Shown: positions 33,220 through 45,426 of the stretch, piece by piece
How positions within the stretch are numbered: the stretch's first letter is position 1
Layout: the number at the start of each line of letters is the position of its first letter
Assembly (NCBI GenBank): GCA_032622095.1
Contig: CP136061.1
Location: 175,669,692-175,733,691 of the forward strand
From: Siphonodentalium dalli
Lineage: Eukaryota; Mollusca; Scaphopoda; Gadilida; Siphonodentaliidae
Direction of reading: 5' to 3'
DNA length: 64,000 bases
Made by a program: the position numbers and the translations under genes
The notes under the pieces: model-generated
What the model was told of the DNA's origin: nothing
Databases searched by the model: none
The model's input: the letters and a program-made list of their open reading frames with translations, nothing else

Positions 33220-34050
33220 GTCCCCCGACGTTTCCGTCGGAGGACTATAGAAATGACCCTCGTGCGTCCGTCCGTCCGTCCGTGCGTCCGTGCGTCCGAG
33301 ATTGGGTACCTTCATGGTGTAATCAACTCATCCTACAGTTTTAAACGTAGAGATTTGAAACTCCGGGATATTGTTCCTAACATGTTGGTGATTTGCAACA
33401 TCTATATAGCTAATCAAAAATATAATTTTTTCCATATTTTTGGGGGGGTTTTTGACTTAGAAAATTTGGAACATTTTTGCCTTTTGGATGAGATTGGGTA
33501 CCTTCATGGTGTAATCAACTCCTCCTACAGTTTTAAATGTAGAGATTTGAAACTCTGGGATATTGTTCCTAACATGTTGGTGATTTGCAACATCTATATA
33601 GCTAATAAAAAATATAATTTTTTTCCATATTTTCGGGGGGTTTTTGACTTAGAAAATTTGGAACATTTTTGCCTTTTGGATGAGATTGGGTACCTTCAAG
33701 GTGTAATCAACTCCTCCTACAGTTTTAAATGTAGAGATTTTAAACTCTGGGATATTTGTTCCTAACATGTTAATGATTTGCAACATCTATATAGCTAATA
33801 AAAAATATCATTTTTTCCATATTTTCGGGGGGTTTTCGACTTAGAAAATTTGGAACATTTTTGCCTTTTGGATGAGATTGGGTACCTTCATGGTGTAATC
33901 AACTCCTCCTACAGTTTTAAATGTAGAGATTTGAAACTCTGGTTTAATTTCTTTAACAAAGCGGCCATCGACATTTTTTTAAATTTCTTTAACAAAGCGG
34001 CCATCGACTTGCCACGTTGTCGGGGGGGACACTGTGGTCGGCTGACCTTT
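33220..34050 (+). mobile_element. Family C hairpin/core-repeat element, four core units
   Basis: The 5' hairpin GTCCCCCGACGTTTCCGTCGGAGGAC (33220-33246) is followed by CTATAGAAA and TCCGTCCGTCCG. Four tandem units of exactly about 192 bp start at 33299, 33491, 33683 and 33875 ('GGGTACCTTCATGGTGTAATC'). The 3' end GTCGGGGGGGACACTGTGG (34018-34036) plus GGTCGGCTGACC complements the 5' arm. The 192-bp unit is a multiple of three, so a 200-codon repetitive frame appears; I do not treat it as a gene. Confidence 0.85.
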
Positions 34051-34149
34051 TATTTCAAATGTAATCTCAAAGGATTATCTTATTTTGCGATAGTACAATT
34101 CGAAATGGCTAAAGGGCGTATTTTGCCACGCCCTAGCGATGCTCTATTC

Positions 34150-34216
34150 CATTCATTGCTCAGCAAAAAATTAACTCCTTCCCAAGTTGAGCTACAGTGT
34201 CATTGACACTTTCATT
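34150..34216 (+). repeat. Family B 3' end
   Basis: 'CCAAGTTGAGCTACAGTGTC' and the palindrome AGTGTCATTGACACT (34195-34209), without preceding complete modules. Confidence 0.75.
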
Positions 34217-34239
34217 TAGTTTAATTTCTATATATCTCC

Positions 34240-34450
34240 AAATTGGCAGAGAACATAATGCATAATAAAGGTGCCCAAGATGCACACCACCATCTGGAAA
34301 CTTAAACCTGAGTCGAGGTCTCCCATAGCAGATGAGGTCCCCAGATGAATTTGGAATGCTAGCCTGCTGTGCGGGGTAGTGTCAATAAATTCATCCTCTG
34401 GGGTCCTCATTTTGCAAATGTCGAGCCCATATTTTGAGGCCTGCATGCGC
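34240..34450 (+). repeat. Fragment of the 380-bp tandem unit
   Basis: Shares 'CTCCCATAGCAGATGAGGTC', 'GCTAGCCTGCTGTGCGGGGT' and 'TTCATCCTCTGGGGTCCTC' with the array at 9400-10650. Confidence 0.65.
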
Positions 34451-34529
34451 TGCTAATGTTCCCCAAGATTTGCCAACTTTATAATAGGTGAGAAAAGTAG
34501 ATTGATATTATGTCTGATTCTACTTCCAG

Positions 34530-34626
34530 GTCACTGGTGTTGTGGGTCGAGCTGAATTATTATCTGCAATATTTTCAATGATTGCCTTCATATTGTACAG
34601 TCAATGTATTAAGGAGAACAATACAG
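34530..34626 (+). CDS. TMTC-family protein, exon 'VTGVVGRAELLS'
   Basis: Acceptor GATTCTACTTCCAG and donor CAG|GTCTGT. It encodes VTGVVGRAELLSAIFSMIAF then ILYSQCIKENNT, with a final base that completes a GAT codon with the exon at 45427. The glycine/arginine motif plus a following hydrophobic segment is the TMTC helix after HPVHVEAV. It starts in phase 0, matching the exon at 6475-6556. An alternative donor six bases later (GTGAGT) would put a stop in the next exon, so I chose the first. Confidence 0.9.
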
Positions 34627-34719
34627 GTCTGTGAGTCTTTATATATAGAAATACTAGAATTTTTAACCTACTTAAGAAGGAATTCTTGAGAATTTTATAT
34701 ATTATTAGTCAAGTTGGTA

Positions 34720-34965
34720 GGTGCATGGGGCGGGTGAGCATCCGGGTGGGCATCAGGATGGGCACGAGACTGTTAGCGTGATAACTCAAAACAAACTTCA
34801 ACCGATTTCATTCATACTGGTGTATGGGGCTGATGCAACAATATCTTGAATGAGTTCGAAAACCAGGTTTGTCCAATCTTTTGTATGAGAGTTATAGGAC
34901 TTAGTTTGTCTATTTTTAGTGATTTTGATCATTCGTGACTGTTAGTGCGATAAGGTACCATATCA
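34720..34965 (+). repeat. Core-repeat-like fragment with GGGTGGGCATC tract
   Basis: A G-rich short tract (GTGAGCATCCGGGTGGGCAT) replaces the usual TCCG tract. It is followed by a module with 'GATAACTCAAAACAAACTTC' and 'CCGATTTCATTCATACTGG', the same wording style as families D-F. Ends undefined. Confidence 0.5.
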
Positions 34966-34974
34966 AAACTAAAA

Positions 34975-35232
34975 CGGTAATACCTGCTGTAGAGGTATTA
35001 CTCGCAGTATTACCGATGGAAAATTACCGGTTGATTCAAGAATAATTACCGATAAAATTACTGATTTGAATTACCAATAGTGAAATATTACCGATGGAAT
35101 TACCAGTGAAATTACCGATAAACGGGATCATAATTACAGATAAAATTTACCGGTAGAATTACTGATGGTCAGGTAGCAAATTACCGTTGAAATCATTACC
35201 CACGGAATTACCGGAGAACAACATAATTTTCA
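34975..35232. repeat. ATTACCGAT word array
   Basis: About 15 copies of ATTACCG(A/G)T-like words in 250 bp with irregular spacing of 10-25 bp. It lies directly before the FB4 left end. No terminal repeats recognised. Confidence 0.75.
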
Positions 35233-35489
35233 GTATTTGTACAGAGTCACGGTCATTTGTATGTGTCACTTTAGGACCCAAATAAGTTTAGTTAGGGGTC
35301 GTGTCTTAATGCAAACCGATAACCGACCGATAACCGACCGATAGCTGATGTACATCGGTTAAACCATCGGTCGACCGACGTGACCTCGTCGTGAAAAACG
35401 CCCAATGGTTCGACCGAGGGCGTCACATCGGTCGCACCGGTCGACCGATGGATTGACCGATGGCGACGTTCACAATAACCGATGGTCGA

Positions 35490-35714
35490 CCGATGCGTCA
35501 GGACTTAAATTACGACGTCATATCGGCACATAATTGTAAGCCAGTGCTATGCGTATTACTCTTGGTATCCAACCCACGAAGGAAACGGGAGGACTGGACC
35601 GGAGAAACTCGCCCCGACGATGATTTTGTATTACGTGTTCGGGACGACTTGTCTCAGGTGGATGGTCATTTAACAATTCTTTGTTTTTATGAGTTATTTT
35701 ATATGTATTTATAA
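35490..35714 (+). pseudogene. Unidentified open frame next to the FB4 left end
   Basis: Open for about 70 codons; charged, with RRKREDWTGETRPDDDFVLR near the middle. No family recognised. It could be residual coding sequence of FB4, or chance. Confidence 0.2.
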
Positions 35715-36740
35715 AAGATTATATTGAATTATATCTTGACTTTCATTATCACTTCAAATAAATCAATGTGTGCGGGAATACAAGGATTTCCTTGACGTGA
35801 CAGTGCACATGCATGGCAAAAATATTGTGTATGCTTAAACACAATTAAAACTGTCCGCTAATTACAGTGTTTTTTTTACGACAAAACATTGTATAAACAA
35901 AATTAATTAACGTCCTATACTGTCATAAAAATCAAGGTGTCATAACCATTCTGATTAGAAGAGGTCCCCCTGGTTATTATTAGGTGGCACGGATGTGTGA
36001 TGATGCTGACAACAAGCTCCCTATAGATTTGATAGCGCGTGTCTATTTGAGAAGTAGCATTGGAATGTCCGTGCACAAGTGACAGCTTCATCTTTAGAGA
36101 ATTGACCCATCAGCCTGCCATTAATTTAAGAGCCTGTCATTTAAAACTGATTATAAAATAAGGATTATGGCTTGTTGTTGCATACTCCTTTGAACAGTTT
36201 GTTTGTCCATATGTTTAAATATTTTAATGTGATGTTCTGTTTGCTCTTGTTCAAATACATTTTTTACGACTAATTTAAAATATTATTTGGTTTGAAATTA
36301 TACTGACTACATCCACCCACGTGGGCCTCCTTTTGGAATTCACTGCCGGTCATTGAATGTCTAAAAATTGGGGGCAGAATTTTCTTCAGAATGAAAAATA
36401 AAGAGCGTTTGTGCATGGTATAAGGTATTTTTCGCCCACGAAGATTTCATGTACCTAAGTATTTATGTTAAAATATTTTCAATAGTTATTAAATGACAAA
36501 GCCGCGACAGCGTGCCAGCGGACCTTTGATGAAACTTGAAAGGGAATATCGCAGAGAAAGTGACATCATGCTCACTCAAACAACAGTTACGATGTAGCAA
36601 ACCATGTCGATTGCTACACAGTCCTTGTGCCCCAATTTCTCAATAATGCTGACGTAATTTGCGTGCACCTGGCATTTTGAGAGATACAGATGCGCGCAAA
36701 AATAACCGTGATTAACAAGTTCCCAATCAGGGATTTTATT
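35715..36740. other. No gene seen
   Basis: AT-rich sequence without recognisable repeat words or frames. Confidence 0.4.
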
Positions 36741-37728
36741 ATCCCCCGCCAAATTAAAAATTTGCGGGGGATATAGTAATGGGTTCCGTCCGTCTGTCCG
36801 TCCGTCCATCCCGAATTTGTAAGAGTCATAACTTGAACAAATGTAAACGGATTTAAAAGATTTGTGGTATATGAGTTCACCTGACCATTACCTAGAATGA
36901 GTTCGCAAGCCAGGTCTGGCCAGATATTTTTACTGCAGTTTTTGGACTTGGTTTATTATTTTTGTCAAATTTACCAAATAGCAAATAGACGACGTCCCAG
37001 GGCTCATTTCCACAAATATCAACGGATTTCAAAGATATATGATATATGAGTTCACCTGACCATCACCTAGAATGAGTTCGCAAGCCAGGTATGGCCAGAT
37101 ATTTTTACCGGAGTTATTGGACTTTGTTTATTATTTTTGTCGAATTTACCAAATTGCAATAGACGACTTCCCAGGGCTCATTTCCACAAATCTCAACGGA
37201 TTTCAAAGATATTTGGTATATGAGTTCACCTGACCATTACATAGAATGAGTTCGCAAGCCAGTTCTGGCCAGATATTTTTACCGGAGTTATTGGACTTTG
37301 TTTATTAGTTTTGTTCGAATTTACCCAATAGCAAATAGACGACGTCCCAGGGCTCATTTCCACAAATCTCAACGGATTTCAAAGATATTTGGTATATGAA
37401 TTCACCTGACCATTACCTAGAATGAGTTTGCAAGCCAGGTCTGGCCAGATATTTTTACCGGAGTTATTGGACTTTGTTTATCATTTTTGTCGAATTTACC
37501 AAATAGCAAATAGCAAATCCCAGGGCTCATTTCCACAAATCTCAACGGATTTCAAAGATATTTGGTATTTGAGTTCCCATGACCAGTACCTAAAATGAGT
37601 TCGCAAGCCAGGCTTTTTGACAAAATCCCACCACTTGTTTAGCGCATACTGAGAATGTAAACATTATTGAGAATGCACTTCCCCAACTGCACAATTCGGC
37701 GGGGGATACCACCATCTGCGACTGCTTG
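36741..37728 (+). mobile_element. Family E hairpin/core-repeat element
   Basis: The 5' hairpin ATCCCCCGCCAAA...TTTGCGGGGGAT (36741-36772) is followed by a TCCGTCTGTCCGTCCG tract and about five modules of roughly 177 bp ('TATGAGTTCACCTGACCATT', 'TTGGACTTTGTTTATTATTT', 'CAGGGCTCATTTCCACAAAT'). The 3' end GGCGGGGGATACC (37698-37710) complements the 5' arm and is followed by CTGCGACTGCTTG. Confidence 0.85.
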
Positions 37729-37738
37729 TTAACTCTTT

Positions 37739-38987
37739 AGCTCAACTTACTTTGTAAGTTTGAGCTATTGCCATGGTCTGTCGTCCGTGTATGCGTGTGT
37801 GCGTGTGTGCGTGTGTCCGTCAACAATTTCCTTTGGCGCAGGCTACAGGTCGTACCTTTGGTCTGATCTTTATGAAATTTGTCATGAATGTTGACATTGA
37901 CATGTAGATGGGAACGAGTCATTTTGGGGTCATTCGGCCAAAAAACATGGCCACTGGTGGCCATTTTGGATTTCAAAATTCAATCCATTGGCGCGGGCTA
38001 CAGGTCGTACTGTTCGTCTGATCATCATGAAATTTGTCATGGATGTTAATATTGACATGTAGATAGGAACGAGTCATTTTGGGGTCGTTCGGCCAAAAAG
38101 CATGGCCGCCAGCAGCCATCTTGTATTTTACTCTTTGCATGACTAAATCCTTTGGCGCTGGCTACAGGTCGTAGCTTTGATCGGAACTTCATGAAATTTG
38201 TCATGGATATTAGAAATGATATGTAGTAGGGAACGAGTCATTTTGGGGTCGTTTGGCGAAAAACATGGCCGCCAGCAGCCATCTTGGATTTTACTCTTTG
38301 CATGACTAAATCCTTTGGGGCGGGCTACAGGTCGTACCTTTGGTCTAATCTTTATGAAATTTGTCATGAATATTGACATTGACATGTAGATGGGAACGAG
38401 TCATTTTGGGGTCATTTGGCCAAAAAACATGGCCACTGGCAGCCATCTTGGATTTAAAAATTCAATCCTTTGGCGCGGGCTACAGGTCGTACTGTTTGTC
38501 TGATCATGAAATGTGTTATGGATGTTAACAATGACATGTAGATGGGAACGAGTCCTTTTGGGGTCATTCGGCCAAAAAACATGCCCGCCAGCAGCCATCT
38601 TGGATTTTACCCTTTGCATGACTAAATCCTTTGGCACAGGCTACAGTTCTTACCTTTGGTCAGATCATTATGAGATTTGTAAAGACTGTTGCCATTGACA
38701 TGTACATAGATGGGAATGAGTCATTTTGAGGTAATTCGGAAAAAAAACATGGCTGCCGGTGGCCATTTTAGAATTTACTCTTTGCATCACTAAATCCTTT
38801 GGCACACCATAATCACCTCATCCCTGATCCGATGATTATAAAACTTGTCATGAATGTTGATATTGACATGTACATCTTGTCTTACTTAGACATTTCAATT
38901 AGCACCTTTCCTATTCCTCCATTTACTGTCAACCATTAAATTATTCCCCTACCTAAGTTGAGCTACAGTGTCATTGACACTTTCATT
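37739..38987 (+). mobile_element. Family B hairpin/core-repeat element, complete
   Basis: The 5' hairpin AGCTCAACTTAC...GTAAGTTTGAGCT (37739-37766) is followed by a GTGTGC/TCCG-rich tract and seven modules of about 155 bp. The 3' end is AAGTTGAGCT (38955-38964) plus the palindrome AGTGTCATTGACACT (38967-38981). It starts 10 bp after the family E element ends. This is the best reference copy of family B. Confidence 0.9.
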
Positions 38988-39500
38988 TGTGGCAGTGTAC
39001 GTACGTAACAGTACTGTATGGATATTTATTTTTGTGTTTCAGAATGCAAGCACGTGGTCTGGTTCTCCGATTTTGATATTGGCGTATATACTGCAGAGTT
39101 AATTTTGAAACAATGATGGCTGAACATGCCTTAATATTTACAAATTGAGTGTGATTATCACTAAATCCAGCATTCCGATTGGTCGGCGCCCACGTGACTA
39201 GTTGCAATTATTTCTCGGGGAACGCGCAAGAGGGTCATAATTGCAACCATAATTACATCGACGCGTCATTGATTTCGGAGAAGAAGAATGCGTAATGTTT
39301 TGGGCGCATTTGCACTCGCGCAGGATTGACTTAATAAATCATCAGGTTTCAATATAAAGAGCCTCGTTTTTAAATTGTTCTCAGCTGGTTTCTGGTCGGG
39401 TGCTATGGGATATTTTGGGCTGGTTTAAATTTGTCACGATACACTTTTCGATTTAAATACATTTACAAAAGTGGCTTTTTCGCTAAATGTATAATAATAT

Positions 39501-39636
39501 AAGGATTAACTGTCATGTGGACTGTTTTAATGGAGATGTAACTGTGAGGTGAGTGGTCATAACTTGTATGTAAAACCCTTTTTTTACACAAGTTATGACA
39601 TATCCATAAAAACAGTCCACATGACAGTTAATCCTT
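39501..39636. mobile_element. 136-bp foldback MITE
   Basis: 34-bp arms (39501-39534 and 39603-39636; AAGGATTAACTGTCATGTGG...) with one mismatch. A second inner hairpin (TCATAACTTGT...ACAAGTTATGA) lies between them. Confidence 0.85.
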
Positions 39637-40306
39637 AAATAAACACGGTGCCACTGTGTATTCTAAGGTTTATTTATTTAGAAAACTATGTCTCACTAAC
39701 CCTTGGATGAAGTTCTTTAAACAGTACACATGTTTGTTGAGATACTATATATACTTGTCAATATATAATGTCATCGTTGTCCGTGTTTTTAAAATTCAGA
39801 TTCCTACATGCATTATATACCAGGAATACGGACACATGCATGCATGACTTAATGACCGCTATAGCGGTTTTCATAACTTGTCAGCCTCAGAGCATGACAA
39901 TTTGTATTCTAATATGATGACTAAAATCTTATCTAAAGGAATGTTGGATTCAGATTTCAATTGCTTGTTAATGCATAATAAAACAGAAAAATTAAGTATA
40001 ATGAAAACCTTGCCGCCCGCCCCTAATTCTGTCGTTGCCGGAAACGCGTGCATTATTAATTTTGGCCTTATACACAAGTTTTTAACACACAATTATCAAT
40101 ATATACTACCAGCCAAACGTATTTGTTGTTTGTGTAATCTTTATTCAGTTCATCCTCAGTGCATGAAATTATAGAAAAAATCGTAAAATATAGAACATTT
40201 CCAGTTTCTGGCTCTCGCAGTTCGTTAATTTTCACAGGGCAATCTATTTGCCACATATGGATCGAGAATATTACACTTCTATTTAATATGCTGATTATCC
40301 CATAAT

Positions 40307-41567
40307 TATACCCCCTTTTAAAAAAAAAAGGGGGGTATACTGTTTTGCACCTGTCCGTCCGTCCGTCCGTCCGTCCGTCCGTCCGTCCGTCCGTCCGTGC
40401 GTGCGTCCGTGAGTCCGTACGTCCGTCCGATGTCTGTTCGTGTCATAACTTGAACAGTAGTGCTCGGATCTCAATGAAATCAGGTATGGATGTTCACTAT
40501 TATGAGGACATTTAATAGAGGGTTCCATCGTTTTGTTTGGATTTTCCATTCTAGAGTTATTCATCTTTGTTTATCTGGAAATAGTGGCTTTTTGGTACGT
40601 CTGGTGTCTGTTCATGTCGTAACTTCAACAGTTGTGCTGGGATCTCAACCAAATTTGGTGTGGATGTTCACAACTATGAGGACATTAAATAGAGGGTTCC
40701 ATCGTTTTGTTCCGATTTTCCATTCTAGAGTTATTCATCTTTGTTTATCTTGAAATGTTGGAGTTTTGGTCCATCTGGTGTCTGTTCATGTCATAACCTG
40801 AACAGTAGTGCTCGGATCTCAATGAAATTTTGTATGGATGTTCACTACTATGAGGGCATTCAATAGAGGGTTCCATCGTTTTGTTCGGATTTTCCATTCT
40901 AGAGTTATACATCTTTGTTCATCTGGAAATGTTGGCTTTTTGGTTCGTCTGGTGTCTGTTCATATTGTAACTTCGACAGTTGTACTGGGATCTCAATGGG
41001 ATTTGGTATGGATGTTCACTACTATGAGGACATTAAAAAGAGGGTTCCATCGTTTTGTTCCGCTTTTCCATTCTAGAGTTACTCATCTTTGTTCATCTGG
41101 AAATAAATGTTGGCTTTTTGGTCCGTCTGGTGTCTTCATGTCGTAACTTCAACAGTTGTGCTGGGATCTCAATGGAATTTGGTATAGATGTTCACTGCTA
41201 TGAGGACATTCAATAGGGGGTTCCATTGTTCTGTTCTGCTTTTCCATTCTAGAGTAATTCATCTTTGTTTATCTGGAAATGTTGGCTGTTTGATCCATCC
41301 GATGTCTGTTCAGCTCATAACTTGAACAGTAATGCTCGGATCTCAATGAAATTTTGTATGGATGTTCACCACTATGAGGACAGTTAATGGCACATTCAAA
41401 TGTTTGTTTTGGTTTTTTGTTCTATAGTTATTCATCTTTGTTTATATGAAAATGCTGATTTCTGGGTCCATATGTCTGAGTATAGCCATCATAAGTTATA
41501 GATGTGCCCACACTAGGCGGTATGCCATGAGGGGGTATGCACCGGACGACAGTCCATCTCTTGTTGC
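40307..41567 (+). mobile_element. Family F hairpin/core-repeat element
   Basis: The 5' hairpin TATACCCCCTTTT...AAGGGGGGTATA (40307-40339) is followed by a long (TCCG)n tract (40350-40430) and six tandem modules of about 175 bp ('TGTCTGTTCATGTCATAAC', 'GGATCTCAATGAAATTTGG', 'AGAGGGTTCCATCGTTTTG'). The 3' end GGGGGTATGC (41532-41541) complements the 5' arm and is followed by GGACGACAGTCC and CTCTTG. Confidence 0.8.
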
Positions 41568-41727
41568 CACTGGATTAAAAACACTAATACAACGTTATAA
41601 GCAATGTCGTACCGTACGTCGCACATTTTGGAGTCTGGAGCAAGCAACAAAACCACATACCCGAATAGAGTGTATGTTTAAAAAGTTAAAGGCAGCTAGA
41701 AGAACTGGCTGGAAATTATCTATATAA
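41568..41727 (+). pseudogene. Unidentified basic open frame
   Basis: Immediately after family F, open to TAA at 41725-41727. Rich in Lys/Arg: RYKQCRTVRRTFWSLEQATK and RIECMFKKLKAARRTGWK. The RIE..F..LKA-RR pattern vaguely recalls C-terminal ends of some DDE transposases, but this is not enough for a call. Confidence 0.25.
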
Positions 41728-42184
41728 TTATTCTGTGTTTCCAGCCTCCAAATCGTGAATGTTGCACAACCCAAACTACATACTCCAGTTCATTTTATGT
41801 TGACAACTTTACGCAGAGAATGGGAATAATTTAATTTACTGATTTATCGGTTATGATGTCAACGTATACCACATTAGAACAACATATCGGTAAGCTCATC
41901 CCACAGCCACGTACCAATTGGAGCAGAGCATAAAATCTCACAACCTAATCCTCAATGATTGACAGTTGATGCCAACAGAGTTCCAATAAAATCTGCGTTA
42001 TGGTTGAAAAATTGGGTTTACAGATAATGTGGTTAGTCATAATGACCACGAAGTCGAGATTATGTACGGACATTTATATTATTAAATTTCCTTTAATTAA
42101 AAATTCTAACCTTCGTATATTACTACATAAAATACTTGTTTTAAATTGAAAAAAAAAGACGATACAAACCAGAAATATAACCCC

Positions 42185-42308
42185 CGGTGTACATGCCGTT
42201 CGGCCGCGGTGTACTTGCCGTTCGGCCGCGGTGTACTTGTCGTTTGGTCGCGATGCTTAACCGCGGTTACAAATTATGACACCGTGGCCGAACGGCAAGT
42301 ACACCGCG
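42185..42308. repeat. 22-bp CpG-rich tandem repeat with an inverted copy
   Basis: Three tandem units of CGGTGTACTTGCCGTTCGGC plus CG (42185-42206, 42207-42228, 42229-42250) and a fourth unit in reverse at 42280-42308. It can fold into a hairpin with a loop of roughly 50 bases. Far richer in CpG than the surrounding sequence. Confidence 0.9.
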
Positions 42309-43335
42309 ATACACTTGTTTTGTCCAGCGGGGTATATATTAAACCAGGAAGCGTTTAGCTTTCTCATCACTTTATTTTTAGGGGAGAATATTTTAACAAT
42401 GATTTGTCAGTCGAGTTGGGGCTTTCGATAGTTGTGTATGGCTAAATGTCTAATTACTGATTTAGACATAGGCCTATCAGACTAGGCTATAATAATAAGT
42501 GACTTCTCTCAAACAACCCTGTAACTAGATAAACTATAGTGCATGGATATATATGTATATTACGCTAAGCGCGATAGTCATTCGAATTGACTTCATAAGC
42601 ATATATTTCAATGTACGTACGCGATTATATATGCATGACGTACGCCTGCCAGTGAAGAACTATCAAGATTTTTTTTTGGCGACGTCACTGTAACGTCGTA
42701 CGTCGTATTATCAGTCGCCGATGAATAACTGAGGAACAGATAGAATGACTGATGAAACGACTGATAGAATGACCGATGGAACCGATAGAATGACCGATGG
42801 AACTGATAGAATAACCGATAGAACCGATAGAAGACCGATGATGTGACGTTATTTTATCGGTTATTGGTCGGGATCGGTTATCGGTCAGTATCGTTTTTTC
42901 CATTAAGACACGACCCCTTTAATAATACAATTGTGTTATATGTTTGTTCAACATATAAAGTGACCATTGGAGGAACGTTGTTATGTGATCATGTACTTCA
43001 AATGCTAATCGCGGAGTAAATGCTGTTCATATGCATTTGTTTATATTACGGAGTTCACAGACAAAGCAATGAAAGCACAAACATTGCAATTATGAATTCC
43101 ATTCACTTTCCTGGCGAGGGTATTTTGTTTATATAAACATCGGATTGCACATTGTTTGTTTAATACAAACATACTGTAAAATGAAACGAGAGCGATGGTG
43201 GTGTTTATTTTACAACCGAAGGTTTGCTATATCTGTTTTTGCTGTTTGGCTCCTAAGTTTGACTTTATGATACTTGTAACATATCTGTGACGTGAGGGGG
43301 CATCTCTGCAAACGTATTGTTTACAAATATGCCAT

Positions 43336-43484
43336 CAACGTCGTTTTCGGTTGATCTATGAGCGTATAGACCGATCAGTAGACGAATAACATACTGTATA
43401 ATTCCGCGAAGCGGATTATACTAAGTATGTTATTCGTCTACTGATCGGTCTATACGCTCATAGATCAACCGAAAAACAACGTTG
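43336..43484. repeat. 149-bp nearly perfect palindrome
   Basis: The arms 43336-43395 and 43424-43484 are complementary over about 60 bp, with one substitution and one single-base indel near the outer ends; the inner 49 bp are perfect. The 28-base centre (GTATAATTCCGCGAAGCGG...) is itself self-complementary, so the whole folds into one long hairpin. No coding potential. It may be a very young foldback MITE. Confidence 0.95.
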
Positions 43485-45426
43485 GGCTTATAATTACAAC
43501 TATAACACTTTATTTTCAGCTATCTACTATTAATCCATCTCAGAAAATTAATTGCCAAAACATGATTTTCCGTTGGACGATCTCAAAATTTGGTTGATGG
43601 GCCGAAAATAAATTGGCCGAAATTGTCAACGAGCAACTTCGCCAAGCAAACTTTCAGAATTTAAATATTTACGCTTCAACTTCAATTTTCCGCAATGAAC
43701 AATCCATGATAAAAAGAATTACTTGTTTGGCTACGATTTACGTTTAAAATGACTCGACAACAACCCAATAATTATCAACACACACAGAGTCGAATCCGCG
43801 ATCTCCGGTAAAATTATTATCTCCAGACCAGTCCAGACTCCAGTCCGATCATGATTCATGGCCGATGTAATTTGTAAACAAATGCCCTGATCATATCTAA
43901 TGTGCTCGTGACAAATGTCATGTCATTAGCATTGTAATAAAGCTGAAAAATGTTAAAAGGGTTGTAATCGGGTAACACATTTTATTTATTTCCAATAAAT
44001 TTTGCTATGTTGATCAGCCTGATTTATGATAAGTTGTGTTCACAGCAGTAACTATACAGGTTGTCATAGACGCTTTTTCGAAAATTGGACAAATAAAAAA
44101 CGCGGCACGAACTTTGAGTGTTAAATCGAGCTTTACAAAAACATGAATACGGCTGAAATGAACAGACATAAGTATAGTATAGTGTAGATAAGAAGCAGAG
44201 ACATGGAATATATACATAGACTACTTGTTCAAATGTTTCTAACATTGAGTTTTCGAGTTGTTTTTTCACTGAAATTCTAATGGAATTCTCGTTCCGCGCT
44301 TTCACGTCATCCGGGGACGTCGTGTGGGTGTAATTATATTAAAATGGATTCTCACACATTTCCGCATCAGAAAGTGACCCTGAACATGAAAACGACAATG
44401 ATATACGTGCTGTGGAGGATCCTGCCCCTGTGGTAAGCACCGAAGATGCCTTTGCGAGCCTGTGTTTAAATATTGGTCGATATTTACATGAACCAGATGC
44501 CGACGAAGATGGAGTCACAACGAGGATCGTGGTATCACAGTATCAATCATTGAATCAATCAAATTATCAATGTTGTTCATTGTTGTTGACGATTGTCATG
44601 ATAGTCGTGATAATTAATTGTTATTCTACTAATGAAGATTCTGCAAATGAAGAATCTGTATCTAATTAAAAAATCTAATAAGACGTAAGTAAAATAAAAG
44701 CAACCAAATTTGAGGAGTGTATGATATCGCTATCAGTATCACCGTCAGTGTGACTGTGAGTGTCACTATTCCCAGTGTGACTCTCTTGTTGAGTGTCTGT
44801 CAAAATATGGTGGAGAACTTAGGAGGTGTGTAACAAGTACTAACAACACTGTCAGAGAATCATTCGATCTACAAGCACTATACATTACGAGCACTCCTTC
44901 GTAAAAGTAACCGTTGAGTGGAACTGCCGTGAACAGTCATTTGTGGAGTCTGGAGTGGAGATCAGTAACATTGAACGTCTGAAGGATTTATAATTATATT
45001 CAATATGGATTCAAATTCCAAACATTTTGTACGAGTGTTATGGGATAGCATTCTGAACATTGTCGGAGTAGTGATCGAGTACACCCGACCGTGGCGCGAA
45101 TACCCCAGATGCATGACAAGCACTTAAAAATCGAAAGCCAAACAGAATAGATGTCATGTTTTTAACTTACACGATGCTTTATATATATTGCTATATTAAT
45201 ATGTTATTTTTTATACACTAGATTCTACATAAAAATTTAATCTTTTTTGCAAAGATTAGTCTGAATACATCTTTCATATCTGTTTGGAATATTTTGAAAG
45301 ATACTGTAATTCGGTAACCTCCATTAACTTAAAATGATAACAAATAGTGAAAATTGATTCTTTGTACAGAGTTATCTACATGTACCTTCTGTTTAAACTC
45401 CACCCTTCTATTTTCTCATTCTTCAG
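43485..45426 (+). other. TMTC intron, no clear gene
   Basis: Contains an acidic open frame (44390-44669; EHENDNDIRAVEDPAPVVST, then DAFASLCLNIGRYLHEPDAD) with no recognised family. The pyrimidine tract CTTCTATTTTCTCATTCTTCAG marks the next exon's acceptor. Confidence 0.4.

Larger units (their letters stand above)
35294..42918. mobile_element. FB4: 7.6-kb unit bounded by an 18-bp perfect TIR
   Basis: AGGGGTCGTGTCTTAATG at 35294-35311 and its exact complement at 42901-42918. Each is followed inward by CCGATAACCGACC/ACCGATGG word arrays (35312-35480; 42715-42900). No target duplication is evident, and no transposase was recognised inside. The interior is mostly secondary insertions (families E, B, F and hairpins). 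It could instead be two solo ends in opposite orientation. Confidence 0.6.

Noticed and set aside
33142-34206. 207- and 118-codon frames with internal peptide repeats
   Set aside because: These are translations of the 192-bp family C core units; the period is divisible by three.
40295-41146. Frames over the family F modules as a secreted repeat protein
   Set aside because: Module period of about 175 bp with indels; frames break between modules and match no protein family.
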